In this document: positions 48,200 through 59,864 of the stretch, piece after piece
Layout of the letters: each line of letters starts with the position of its first letter
How positions within the stretch are numbered: position 1 is the first letter of the stretch
NCBI GenBank assembly: GCA_030765055.1
Contig: CM060954.1
Span: 113,283,569 to 113,347,568 of the forward strand
DNA length: 64,000 bases
Origin: Mantis religiosa
Taxonomy: Eukaryota > Arthropoda > Insecta > Mantodea > Mantidae
Reading direction: 5' to 3'
The notes under the pieces: model-generated
The model's input: only the letters and a program-made list of their open reading frames with translations
Told to the model about the DNA's origin: nothing
The model's database searches: none
Translations under genes and position numbers: made by a program

Positions 48200-48845
48200 A
48201 TCGCCTACCGCTGCAATGGAGGTAACATGCAGTTAAAGTTGATGTTAGATGAAGGTCCGAAGTTTCTTTCAAACGTAATAACTGCTGATGAAACTTGGCT
48301 ACATCATTTTGATCCTGAGAGTAAACAGCAAAGCTCAGGGTGGAAATACCCTTCATCAACAACCCCCCAAAAAGCAAAAGTGGTTGCTTCTGCTGGGAAA
48401 GTTATGGTCATTTCATTCTTTGATATTCATGGAATGGTTTATCAGCAAGTTGTACCTGCACACACATCAGTAACTGGACAATACTACAGGGATGTCCTGA
48501 AAACATTGCAAGTCCATATCAGGCGCAAAAGACCACATTTCCATGAAGCAGGCTGGATACTGCACCACGATAATATGTGGCCGCATATTGCCAATGTTGT
48601 TGCTGAATATTTTGCAAAAAATCAACGTGAAGTGCATTCCTCACCCTACCTATAGTCCGGATTTAGCCCCATGTAACAATTTTCTATACCCTAATTTGAA
48701 GAAACACCTTCGTGGGAGGCATTATCCATCATCAGAAGCAGTGGTGAAGGCTGCGGAAGCGGTTTTGAAGGATCTCTCAATAATGATTTCCACCATGTCT
48801 TTGAAGACTGGCAGAAACGCTGGAAATGAAATGTGTAGTTTTTAA
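48200..48845 (+). pseudogene. mariner transposase relic, third Asp replaced by Asn
   Basis: First Asp block TADETWLHHFDPESKQQ, second ILHHDNMWPHIANV. A frameshift near 48625 precedes the third block TYSPDLAPCNNFLYPNL, where the residue aligned to the third catalytic Asp is Asn. The N-terminal DNA-binding region is missing. Dead twice over: frameshift plus active-site loss. Confidence 0.88.
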
Positions 48846-49072
48846 CGCCCGCTTTTACTACATACGGCACCGCAGGCGGTGACACTGATGATGCATGAGA
48901 TGAAGATGGAGCACCGGTGGAATGAGATGGCGGGGGAAACCGGAGGTCCCGGAGAAAACCCGCCCCGACGCCGTGTTGTCCACCACAAATCTCACTTTGC
49001 GGTCGCCTGGGATCGAAACCGGGCCGCCTTGGTGAGAGCCAAGCGGTCTAACCACTGAGCCACGGCGTGGCC
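48823..49072 (-). repeat. SINE (family C) inserted in the mariner
   Basis: Minus-strand head gccgtggctcagtggttaga, B box ggtttcgatcccaggcg, body with tctccgggacctccggtttc. A 12-bp duplication cagaaacgctgg lies at about 48811-48822 and 49073-49084. The family is also seen at 6284-6745. Confidence 0.88.
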
Positions 49073-49162
49073 CAGAAACGCTGGGACAAGTGCATCGCCT
49101 TCTGGAGAGACTACTTTGAGAAGGACCATAAAAATTATTAGGATGACTAAAGGTACGTTCTC

Positions 49163-49191
<29 letters not shown>
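49163..49191. repeat. Poly-A run near the mariner's right end
   Basis: About 29 A followed by gaagaagaa, just inside the right terminal repeat. Confidence 0.9.
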
Positions 49192-49193
<2 letters not shown>

Positions 49194-49234
49194 AGAAGAA
49201 AAAAGTGATAATTCTTTCTTGAACAGCCCTCGTA

Positions 49235-50227
49235 GTATTCACACAACCAATTAGATATTCATCTACTGTGCACATTGTAAATATTAATGATTTTTTTATA
49301 TTCATACATCTGGAAAAGATAAGTTTTTTATAATTTATGAATAATTGTGCAATATATTCTATAACACTGTATCCATTGTATGACTACGTTTGTCCGTTAC
49401 CTTGGTTATATAAGTAGGTGCGCGACTGCATGGCACTACCAACCTCTTATACTTTTTTTTTTTGGCTAAACTTCAAAGCCCTCTTATCAGTTGACTTATC
49501 TGATGTTTTCTATTCTTCACACTCGCTCACCCAGACATACCGTCAGAGAAATATCTTATAACTCACCACTGTAGCTGCCGGCAGTATATTCATTCACCAA
49601 CAGCAGAGATATTAAAGATAAAAACAAAAGTGTCGCACAGCGTGGGAACATGCAGAAGTGCAACAAATAAATGAAAAGTTCATTCTCAAATTGGTAGGAA
49701 ATGACATTGCATTGTGATATTATGTTCTTTAGAAAGCAAGGAAACATTATTTTACAGTCCTAGAAAACGCTGCCGACTTAAACAAGTGTTGTGACGTCAT
49801 ATAGTAGCGTTTGATGGTTGATGTTTGCTGGTTAGAGCTTTATTTTCGCATTATTTTTTACCTAGAAATGTTTTGTGCAGTTTTTTACAACATATTTCTA
49901 CAAAGCCTTATTTCTCGGTTTCATGTTACTCGCGGTAAACATTGCAGAAATTATTTTATTGTTTTTTCTTGTAGTTGCAATGAATAGAATAAGGTTTAAG
50001 AGTTAGTCAAGCCTTTTAGGAGCACAGCTGATCTAATGTGACGGCTATGAAATTACAAGTATTGAAGAATTAAAAAATATAACAAGTTATATTTTAGAAA
50101 AATTTACTCCACAAGAGTGTGTTTGAGATAAATTAATTTATATTGACATCTTTTTTTTTCTTTTCAAAAATTCTATGTGTAAGCTAATCGTGGTTGGGAA
50201 ATTCAGGTTATGCTGAACAGTTGTGCT
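49235..50227. other. No gene recognised
   Basis: AT-rich; frames of at most 63 codons. Confidence 0.5.
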
Positions 50228-51044
50228 GTTCCTTCCTTCCCTCCTTCCCTCCCTCCTTCGTTCCTTCCATCCCTCGCTCCCTCCCTCCCTCCTTCCTCCG
50301 TCCCTTCTTCCCTCCCTCCTTCCATCCCGCCTCTCTTCCTCCCTCCTTTCCTTCCTTCCTCCCTGCCTCCTTCCCTCCTACCTTTCCTCCCTCCTCCCTC
50401 CCTTCCTTCTTTTCTCCCTCTCTCCCTTCCTAAACGTCCTTCCTCCCTTCCCTCCTTCCCTCCCTCCTTCCTTCTCTCCTTCCCTACCTCCTTCCTTCTC
50501 TCCTTCCCTCCCTCCTCCCTTCCTTCCTTCCTCCCTCCCTCCCTTTCATCCTTCCCTCCCTCCTTCCTTCCTCCCTTCCTCCCTCCTTCTCTTCCTCCAT
50601 CGCTTCCTTCCTCCCTCCCTTCCTTCCTTCCTCTCTTCCTCACTCCTTCCCTTCCTTCGTTCTTTCTCTCTCTTTCTTCGTATCTTCCTTTCTCTCTCTT
50701 TCTCTCTATCTCTCTTTCTTACTTTCTTCCTCTTTCTTTGTCTCTTTCTTTCTTTCTCTCTCTTTCTCTCTATCTCTCTTTCTGTCATTCTCTCTCTTTC
50801 TTTGTCTCTCTCTTTCTCTCTGTTTCTCTCTTTCTCTCTATCTCTCCTCGCTTTCTCTCTATCTCTCCTCTCTTTCTGTCTATCTCTCCTCTCTTTCTCT
50901 CTATCTCTCTTTCTGTCTTACTTTCTCTCTCTCTTTCTTTCTCTCTTTCTCGCTCTCTTTTTCTCTCTCTTTCTCCCTATCTGTCTTTTCTTCTGTCTTT
51001 ATCTCTTTCTCTCCTTCTTTCTTTCTTTCTTTCTTGTTTAACTG
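50228..51044. repeat. Polypyrimidine tract of about 815 bp
   Basis: Nearly pure C/T on the top strand. The first 410 bp are built from ttcc/ccctcctt units and the rest from tttctctctc units, then a gctgctgctactacta end. Both strands show long stop-free but meaningless frames. Mirror-symmetric stretches of this kind can form triplex DNA. Confidence 0.97.
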
Positions 51045-51065
51045 CTGCTGCTGCTACTACTACAT

Positions 51066-51360
51066 AGTTTTCACAGAACCTTTTGGGCCTCAGCCTCCCT
51101 CTGTTTTGCCTCAATCCATCTCTAATTTCTGCCTTCCACCTCCCCATTCGGACTCTCCTTTCCGTTGGGTCGTTTCCATTATTCCAATCCCAGGACCTAT
51201 CTGAGGTTTTCTTTAACAATAATTTTTTATAGGGCTAGGTTGTTAGCCTAGTGCCCAACCCCCAGCCCCAGTCCAGGAGATTACGACTCCTATGTATATC
51301 CCTGGAGTCAGACTGGATCAGCATACCCCCAAGCACTGGGTATCCATTTTATTCGCCTTG
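51066..51360. repeat. Unidentified repeat-like segment
   Basis: GC-richer segment including gggcctcagcctccctctgt and ggttgttagcctagtgccca followed by acccccagccc. The second block has the look of a known interspersed repeat, but I cannot name it and there is no second copy here. Confidence 0.35.
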
Positions 51361-52278
51361 TACGACGCGCATGGATTATGTTGGGACTACTCTTTAACTC
51401 CCGCCACCACAGGGAACTAAGGGTAGTAGCGTCTTTAAAAAATAATGACCATTTTGTGATCGCCGAAATCCGTAAATCCGTCGATCGATACATAATATTA
51501 TGTAGTTACTCACCTATTATGATACCCGATAGTGCAAGTCTAATGCTTACGCTGAAAGACTATTATTTTGTTTTCAGAAAGTAATAGCGAAGACGATAAT
51601 CATATTTCTCGTTACCTATGAAGTATTACGCCAAGTATCTGTTTTAAAACTGTGTTCCATTAAATTAACAGATTTGTTGCTTTTAATTTTATTACATAAA
51701 TGTAGAATGCCACAGGGAAAATGGGGGTAGGGTGCAACTTGTTGATATTATGAAATGTAAATGTAACGCTTAACAACTCCAAGGCACTTCTAATTATGCT
51801 GCAAGGGTAATACAGAAAAAGAATAAACAAACCAGTAAAGTTTTATTTTTAATTATACAAATGGTAATAATAATAACAAGAAGAGTTAATTAATTAGTAC
51901 AGAATGATAAGATGTTTTGAATTGTATCCTATGGTTTTTAATTTTTTATGAGAAATGATGTGATTTAAAGAACTTAAAATTAAAAAAGTTAAGGATAAAA
52001 TCAATAAAATGTATAGTGAAATGAACTCACAATAATACACATTATTGACTTTATGAAATATCTTCACCATATCAAAATTCTTTTGTTTGTGATTTCAATA
52101 ATTTTAGCGTGTAAGTAAACAGTTTGCGGGATGTATTGATGCACAATACAGCCTTTCTGCTTTAACATCTGCTCGGAATTTATACTGATTCCGAAATGAA
52201 AACATTTTGCTGTTTATACTGTACAAAAGCTGCTCTTAACCACCTTACACTAAAATAAAATAGAAATAAACAATCTGA
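51361..52278. other. No gene recognised
   Basis: AT-rich; frames of at most 71 codons. Confidence 0.45.
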
Positions 52279-52286
52279 TTCAGTAG

Positions 52287-53275
52287 CAGTGGCGGCTCGT
52301 GCCGAAAAATAACAGCGTGCTGCAGGAAAACGTCCATGCAACTCATATAGTTTCGAAAAATGAAGTCAATGCGCCCATGTTTCTTCATGCTATAAACAGA
52401 ATTTCTACCACCTTTCGCTTTTTGCTCAATTTTTAGATCGGATGTTGGTATCCCTAACATTTTATGCTAACCCTTTCTTCTAATGCTCTCCTTGAAAAGG
52501 GAGTTTTCAGAAGTTTAACCATGTTCATTATTCGTTGGTTACAGTTTTCGTAATATTAAATTACTCGTACACAGAATAAAGTGAATTTATAACACGTTTC
52601 ACACTCTAACACAAAATAAAGAAACTGATATTAGTCACTAAATAACGCTACACAAAGGAATACTTGGATACAATGCGAGCTCACGAACCACATTCACTTG
52701 TTATGAGGGATTCTCGTTATGGTCGCGGGAATGGAGTATCTTGCCAACATGATAGGTGCATCACAAAATCTGCCCTGCGATTTAGTAACCATTAGGTATT
52801 GGATCTGTTTACGTAAGAAGGAAGGAATTAATTTCTAGAACTGAAATATAAAGCAATGATAGATTCTTAAATGATATTCAATGCATATTCATGTTCTACA
52901 GCTGTAACTATGAGTGTTGGCAGCCCTACTTCACCGTGCAGTGAATGATCGCCACGCAACACCCAGCTGCAGCACGCATTTGTGCGAAAATCTAGGGGAC
53001 TTTTGATATCAGGGAGGCAAGAGGGGAAGGCTGTACACATGCGCAATACTGATTACCGAGCTTGCTGGCTCTCAGCACGTTGGAGTCAAGGATGTGTTCC
53101 ATTAGTTACACAGGTGTTTTCCATGCATTGAGAGTTCATTATAGGTCGTACTCGATTTCTTGCACTTAGAATAATGCATTGTTATTTACATGCTCTTTTC
53201 AAATTTATACAATGATTTATAAAACAGAAAAGAGCGTGCTGCAACACTGCAGCATGTAAGGACGAGCCGCCCCTG
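52287..53275. mobile_element. hAT-type non-autonomous element (989 bp)
   Basis: Ends are cagtggcggctcgtgcc and, inverted, caggggcggctcgtcctt, with further inverted words (agcgtgctgca) just inside. The 8-bp flanks ttcagtag and ctcagcgg match at 5 of 8 positions, all differences being transitions, as for an old hAT duplication. No transposase inside. Confidence 0.75.
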
Positions 53276-53414
53276 CTCAGCGGTGAGGCGTGGGTGATTC
53301 ATAAGTGTTTCCGGTTGCTTCAGAATTAATCTGGGGAGTGTATCGCGAATTCCGAGTGTTTCCAGGTTAATATTATATTAAAACAGATGCCTGGACAAAC
53401 TAACTGGTGTGCAG

Positions 53415-53618
53415 TCATTTACTGATGTCACAAAACACGATAAATCTTTCTTCTGGTGTGACGTAACGAAGAACAGTGGATAACTGAGATTTATTTGATA
53501 TATCAGTGGTCTTTTCTATGATTACTGATATAAAATTTGTCTCACTCACTTCATTCTTTATTTCACTAATCAAAACACCAGCAATGCAATCAATGTCATT
53601 TGACGTTCCTAAAAACAC
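53415..53618 (-). pseudogene. hAT-like DUF4371/ZMYM-type transposase fragment
   Basis: A 67-codon segment with GVLISEIKNEVSETNFISVI, EKTTDISNKSQLSTVLRYVT and ERFIVFCDI. This is the first-Asp region of the DUF4371 proteins (usual D-E-T-T-D-I-S). Here the Asp before E is Glu-Lys, so the active site is altered. It lies 140 bp from the hAT-type MITE but need not belong to it. Confidence 0.72.
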
Positions 53619-54854
53619 GGTTGCAGTCCAAAGATGTTCCTCTAACTTATCATCTGTTTGATCTGTGTGAGCTCTATGAAGTTACCTGTGGTACTCGAAT
53701 TTTGGGAGTCGTCACTATCCTTGAATTGACGGCAGTTGGTGGCTTAGGGTCAGTTCTCTGTCATACTCATTCACTGTGCTTGTCGAGCGATGTAAGGGTA
53801 GCCATTTCTGTCAGGGACTTTCTTTGCGTTGGTGTACAGTATATCCTCTGGAAATAGGGCATGAATTTTCATATACCTGGCCCTATTTTACAGTTGCGTA
53901 ACTTAAAATGGATGATATAATGTCATAAATTTTATAAAAATTAAAATTACGTGCACATTTTTAATATAACTCATTTACTGGATACAATTTACAAAGGAAG
54001 AATATTTCCTGTTCGAATTTGTCGATACACTATAGACCCACACTTACTACGCCTATTAAACTTTTAATACTCTAGTTTACTTCTCGATTGCGCAAAACAT
54101 CAAAGCAATTTGTCAACAAAAGACATTCTCAAAAGATTGTCAACTGCGGTCGTACCTTTGTCAAGAGTATTTTTTAGGAGCAATTGATACCAATTGAACA
54201 AACTGAATATTAGCGAAAATAACCAGAGAGCTGTATAATGGGGGAAATATATGTATAACAGTTGACCGGTAGGTTGGGAAGACCTGAATAATAATACGCT
54301 TTCATATCGGCAAGCTGCACAAAGTATTCGTTGTCTTAGGAAGCCTCGCTAAAGAAAGTATAGCGTTATTTATTTCTCCATTATATGCCATCATAACGGA
54401 CACTGAATGAAAGGAAATGAGTGGGAAAATAAGCTGGGATATTTATGGCGCCAATGCTATCTTTTACAGGCAATTTAACGTCAGTGAACCCGAGAATAGA
54501 GGAAAGGCACCGATAAAGACAACAGATGCAAGAATGTTATCAGAATGCTACCAAAGAATTGTACATCATGTTAAAGAATACTAAATCTCTCTTGCATTGA
54601 AACAAGAACTTTATTCTTCTGCCTTTAGCTCTCAATATTAAATGAAGCATTTGTACTTTAAGAGCAAGTTCTCATCATTTGCAGAACAAGTTGAGAGTTT
54701 AAAATAGGGTAATAACAGAATACTATAAAGTTAAATCAATAATATATACCTGATCTACTAATTTCGTAATTAATTAAGAAATAATACTCTTAGGCATACG
54801 TAATTAAATACAAAATGATCAAACTAACGAACTCTGTTTTCTAAATAAAAACCA
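53619..54854. other. No gene recognised
   Basis: An 85-codon frame at 53600-53857 shows no motif. Confidence 0.45.
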
Positions 54855-55560
54855 TTAATGGAAATTAATTGTTCTTTCACAATAGCCGTGTGTAGGACGC
54901 ACTATGAAGGGGTAGAGCCAGACTGAAAAATGCAATGCCATATCCGGGATTTGAACCACGGATCTTCTGGTTTCCGTCCAGCCGCTCTAACCATTTGAGC
55001 TACTATGGCCAACATGCCGACATGACATTAAATTCTCCAACTGACTCGTGTTTCTGCCGGTAAACCACTTAGGAGTTCTCATACACACATGAGACAACTA
55101 CCTTAATGGCGACTTACTATGCTGTAAGTACTTTAAGGCCCGGGCTTTATAGTTCGGACTACTATTAGGTACAATTAATGGAAATTAATTGTTCTTTCAC
55201 ACTAGCCGTGTGTAGGACGCACTATGAAGGGGTAGTGGACGGAAACCAGAAGATCCGTGGTTCAAATCCCGGCTATAGCATTGAATTTTCAGTCTGGCTC
55301 TAATTTCCATTAATTGTATCTAATAGTGGTCCGAACTGTAAAGCCCGGACCTTAAAGTACTTACAGCATAGTAATGTGTTTATGAGAACTCCTAAGTGGT
55401 TTACCTGGAGAAACACGAGTCAGTTGGAGAATTTAATGTCATATCGGCATGTTGGCCATAGTAGCTCAAATGGTTAGAGCGGCAGGACGGAAACCAGAAG
55501 ATCCGTGGTTCAAATCCCGGCTATGACATTGAATTTTTCAGTCTGGCTCTACCCCTTCAA
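54855..55560. repeat. Second palindromic cluster of repeat D
   Basis: A full minus-strand copy (54855-55165) is followed by a minus-strand stub (to about 55234), a plus-strand stub (to about 55305) and a full plus-strand copy (to 55560). B boxes are kept (ggttcaaatcccggctat). The core of the last copy can pair gccatag with ctatgac at the acceptor position. Same architecture as the 23405-24475 cluster. Confidence 0.87.
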
Positions 55561-55627
55561 AAACCATTAAGTAGGGCAGGATATATAAGTTTGACTTTCA
55601 AGAGCAAACTCGAAACTATGGTCGGGG

Positions 55628-55745
55628 GTTCAAACAGGTCGGAGAGCGATGGACTTTTTCAGGCATAAAGATCCTTAGTGTGGCTTCCTTCGGAAGGGCA
55701 GTAAAGCCGGTGGTCCTCTGCACTGTCGTGGCTCCTTGGGAAAAT
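55628..55745 (+). repeat. SINE E-like fragment
   Basis: Contains ctgcactgtcgtggctccttggg, cut here to its recognisable core gtcgtggctccttggg, which also occurs at 44635 and inverted at 57400. Weak evidence. Confidence 0.4.
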
Positions 55746-57334
55746 CATAAACGTAATCTTTATGAAATCATAATCACAGCTAACCACAGTAGCTAAAGAG
55801 CTTACATAAATAAAAGTTCATTTTTAATTCGAAACTGAGTCGTAAGTATTGTTGAGTAGGTAATTACCATTTGTCTCTTTACCTGCAAGCTAGGATAGGT
55901 TTGATAATAACCAACAATAAATAAATATATAGTGTAGTGAAAAAAAATAATGGGTGCCTTGATTCGAGAAAGAAAAGGAGAAAGAAATCAAATGCAGTGG
56001 TGAAGTGAAGAAAATGAGAATTAAATAGAAATTAGTAAAATAAATGTATGTATTAAATATAGTTAAGGGAAGAACAAATTAAGTCAGGCAAGAAGATGCG
56101 GTGAAAATAGAGAAGCATGTGAGTGCAGTGAATAAGGGTAAACTGTAAGCAGGAAGAAAAGAGATAAAGGTTATCATGTAATAAAAATAGTTAGGTAAGA
56201 TAAATTCTGTAATTAAGGGAAAATATTAATGCAAGATAAATAAAGAGATACATGGATATTTTGCAACTCTGATGAGTTTAAGTAAATAGGTAAATAGTAA
56301 TTGAAAGGGTTGAGAGAATGCATATATAGTAAATGTGAGATAGTATAAGGGTAGAAAATTAGTTTATAAAGAGGTAGAAGTTAAAAGTGGAAGTCAACAA
56401 AGAAGATGTAAATAAAAACCATGAGATAGATTGGAAAAGGGGAGGGAGGTTATCAGAGGAGGAGAAGAAAGAAAAAAGGAGACACATTTGTAAAAATAAT
56501 TATGAGAGTAAATATTAGAGAAAAAGGCAATTAGCACCTGTCTACCAGATATATGTGAGATCAGTGTCTGGCTGCCCAGTGACGATAACGATAGGAATCC
56601 AAGTTCGTGGGTGGCCAAAAATGTAAAATATATACTTAGTGCTCAATAAACCAATTTCAACCAGCAATAAGAAATCCATTTGTTTTCATGACACCTGCCA
56701 AGAGCACTTCCTGAGGTATAAGTACGTGGCAATCACACTTGAGAGCTTCTTAATCTGCCTAATTTCAAAGTGACGTAATTTTCAGTGTTACATAACATAC
56801 GTAAAAAAGTTTCGAAACTGCAATATCAAACTTCGAAGTATTACAAATATAGCTAAGCTATAAGACACATTCATTCCATGTCCTTTCGAAACAATGTATA
56901 CAAAGCTCTGGCTCTCGCTCACAGATATTATCCCCCTCTTCCGTTTTCCATAGCAATTAACCTCATTTACCGAATCACCTAGAAACATCCCAATCTGTGG
57001 CACACAGCGTCCGATATTACATCCAAGCAAACCTGGAATATAAAAGCTTAGTGATTCTAAAAATATAATGTTATTATTTTATAGTATACCATGAAGCTAT
57101 AAACTTGAGTTTTCCATTTCCAGAACTTAGTACGTCTGCTCAAAACGTGAGTGACTAAACAAACATTTTATATATTTTACATCATTTAGTGTTTATTAAG
57201 AGTATTAGACCCATTGTGACTTCGTACAGCTTTTAAATTATCACATTTCTGGGTTCTCATTGTTATTTCGTTAAAATCTTATTCGACTTTTCGCTGAGAT
57301 TTTGGCAAAATTATATAAAAAGTCTATTGTACCT
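55746..57334. other. No gene recognised; long purine-rich strand
   Basis: The top strand is strongly purine-rich at about 55930-56540 (aagaaaaggagaaagaaat-like words). No coding feature. Confidence 0.5.
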
Positions 57335-57440
57335 ATGCCCCCAAGTGGGGCATCCCTGAGAGGAAGAATGAGGTGAGTGGAGACAGAGGAAGGACGTCAA
57401 GGAGCCACGACAATGCTGAGGGCAGGGTCCCTGCACTTTA
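57335..57440 (-). repeat. SINE E-like fragment, minus strand
   Basis: ccaagtggggcatccctgag and aaggagccacgacaatgctg are the inverse of the 3' block of SINE E at 44630-44710. Confidence 0.6.
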
Positions 57441-59864
57441 GCACTTCAACACTGAAATGCTAAAACTGATTTTCTTAACTACTAAAGCTAGAACCTCAAT
57501 TTTTGTACATATATTACTAGTAACTAAAGAAATGTATGTACTAGTTCTCATTCCAATAAGTAACAGCATTCTTGATATATGAATTAATTTATACAACTTT
57601 ATTTCCTAAAATCAAATTCTATCTTCTTCGATAGATATGTCACAACAGATGCAATTTTGTTAAAATTAAATTCCTTAATTTCCTGATAGAAAATTAACGG
57701 ATCGGATTTCTGAAATTCTTCATAATTATTTTTAAAAACATATTTTATGGGTCAAGGTGAAGAAACTCCAAAAATCAGGGCATGATTATACTAATTATTT
57801 TTTAAATTGAACTATGAACAATATCAAAAATGCCACATATCAGTTTGTTGCACAGCTTTTGAAGTATATTGTGTACAATTTTAAGAGCTCTAGCTGTAAT
57901 ATTGTGGGAGAAGATAGATTTTGAATATTGAAAAATAACAAAGAAACTGAACTTGAGAAAAATGACTTTAAAGTTTTGCATTTCTTTATATTAGAAAGCT
58001 CCAGCACTGTAACTTACACCTTATTCCCTCCTAGCACCCTATTGAGCCTTTGGTTTTAGATGTATTTACTGAAATAGTAAGCTATTTTCAAATTCCACTT
58101 CTAATTAAGAAGCAAAACCAGAGGCGTGAAGCATCTCCAGGTTCAGAGTCTGTGAAAACAGTGTGGGCATGCTAAACATTTTATCAACTCTTTCAACTGG
58201 CCAAAATCTAAAATAATATATTTGCTCTCACCTACATCCTCCTCTGGTACATAGGTACTGAATTGCACCTCCAATTTAGAAAGGCTACAGGCTCAGTTAC
58301 TTCCTGATTTACTTCAATTGAAGTATCTGTCTTCCCCGGTCTGCTCTTATTCATTAATTTACACAAAGCGGCCTTACTACCCTTTACCTCTGGCATTTTA
58401 AAACCATAAAATAGTTCAGTAACATATAAAAGAATATTGGTACCTTAACCTCTTTAATTTCTTAATACATAGTTCTAGGTAAGTTTACTTAAATAAACCA
58501 GTATCACAAATTACGGTGTAATTATAGGCACAAATGGACACTTGAGTATAATAAAGACAGGAGAAAACCTAGCAATAATAACTTTAAACGCCAAGTATCT
58601 CTTCTAAAACACTAAAACAACAAAAGAAAACATAAACAAACATTTCGCGCCATTACACAGGAAGTATATCAAGGAAACGACCAGAAACATCCGGAAAATC
58701 ACTGCCATCTAGGGAATTCATATGAAAGTTGTTAAAATGGGCTACGGTGGCTTAATGCTATTTTAACGCGTATTTTAAAATCAAATCATTTGTAAGTTCT
58801 CTGCATTCAAACATGTGGGCATGTCATTTAAAGCATGGAGAGGCATTTAACCAGCGTAGAGCTTTAAAAATGGCGTCCAAAACAGGTGTTGCGTTTGTCC
58901 TATGGGCATGAAACTTTGTAAACTAGTAAATTAAATTATGGTGCTATTTTGCAACAAAACACGAAAATTCCATTTTTTTCCTCACGAAAATGAGTAAAAT
59001 AGCACTTCTGTCCCCCCTTAACTCAATGTGGAGTGGAACACAATGCACCTCAATTCCTTGCAATAACGGCACTCTGTCCGAGTCAGTTGTCTCTTTCCGG
59101 CCACAGTTCTCACTAACTTCCGGTAGAACAGTTCTGAAACTCTGCGAGTCTTCGCCAGACTTGTTCGTTGGAACACAGACTGGCGTGCATCGCGACAGCG
59201 CTGTCTGGTGTTGAACAAATGTCATATGGCTATATATGTATTATCAGTATATATTTTACTATCTTAAATTTGAGGATTGATTAAATCACATAGGCCAAAA
59301 TAAAACACAAAGTGTATATATCTTAATATTTAGAAAATGTGTGCAAACTTTCTTGCAGATTGAAAAAAAAAAGTATATGTATGGAATATTTTGTATGTTG
59401 AAAAATATGTCCATAGAAAACTTAATAAATGTTGGTAAAACATATGCATAACTTAATGTTACATATATTAAAAATTAACAAAACCATAGCTCTTGCATTT
59501 TTCTCCTCCTTGTTCCTGTTCTTCTTCTTAACTTTTCTTCTGGACCCTTTGCCTGCAAAGACCTGCACAATTATTATACTTTCTTCTGAACTTTCTCTTC
59601 AAGATTGTTTTCTTGCTGTCCCTATTATTTTCTCACTAGGTTTAGCTTTTGAAGTGCATATTAAGTTTAAAATTGCCTTAGCAACTATATGTATTGCGAT
59701 TTACATTTTCTCAAAACTTTTTCAGTATGCGATACGTCCAATGTATCATATTCTTTTATCCAATCTGCAAGAAAATGGCTATCAATCGTATACATATTAA
59801 CTACAAATAATATATAGGATAATTTTGCTTTTTCAAAAATACTGGGTATAATGGTTTAATTATA
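57441..59864. other. No gene recognised
   Basis: AT-rich. A hydrophobic 123-codon frame at 59429-59800 and a 93-codon frame at 58944-59225 have no recognised motif. Confidence 0.45.

Larger units (their letters stand above)
47745..49232 (+). mobile_element. mariner element, degraded and twice interrupted
   Basis: Inverted ends c(t/g)agggctgttcaa(t/g)aaagaat are flanked by TA (47743-47744, 49233-49234). Inside it lie a solo LTR (47821-48096) and a SINE (48823-49072), and its own transposase is frameshifted. It differs from the 27924 mariner at the termini, so it is another subfamily. Confidence 0.9.

Noticed and set aside
50210..51067. 285- and 272-codon open frames
   Set aside because: They are translations of the polypyrimidine tract (Ser/Pro/Leu/Phe only) with no codon structure.
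59429..59800. Hydrophobic 123-codon frame as a membrane protein
   Set aside because: T-rich chance frame; no family motif, no sensible start context, no neighbouring exon signals.
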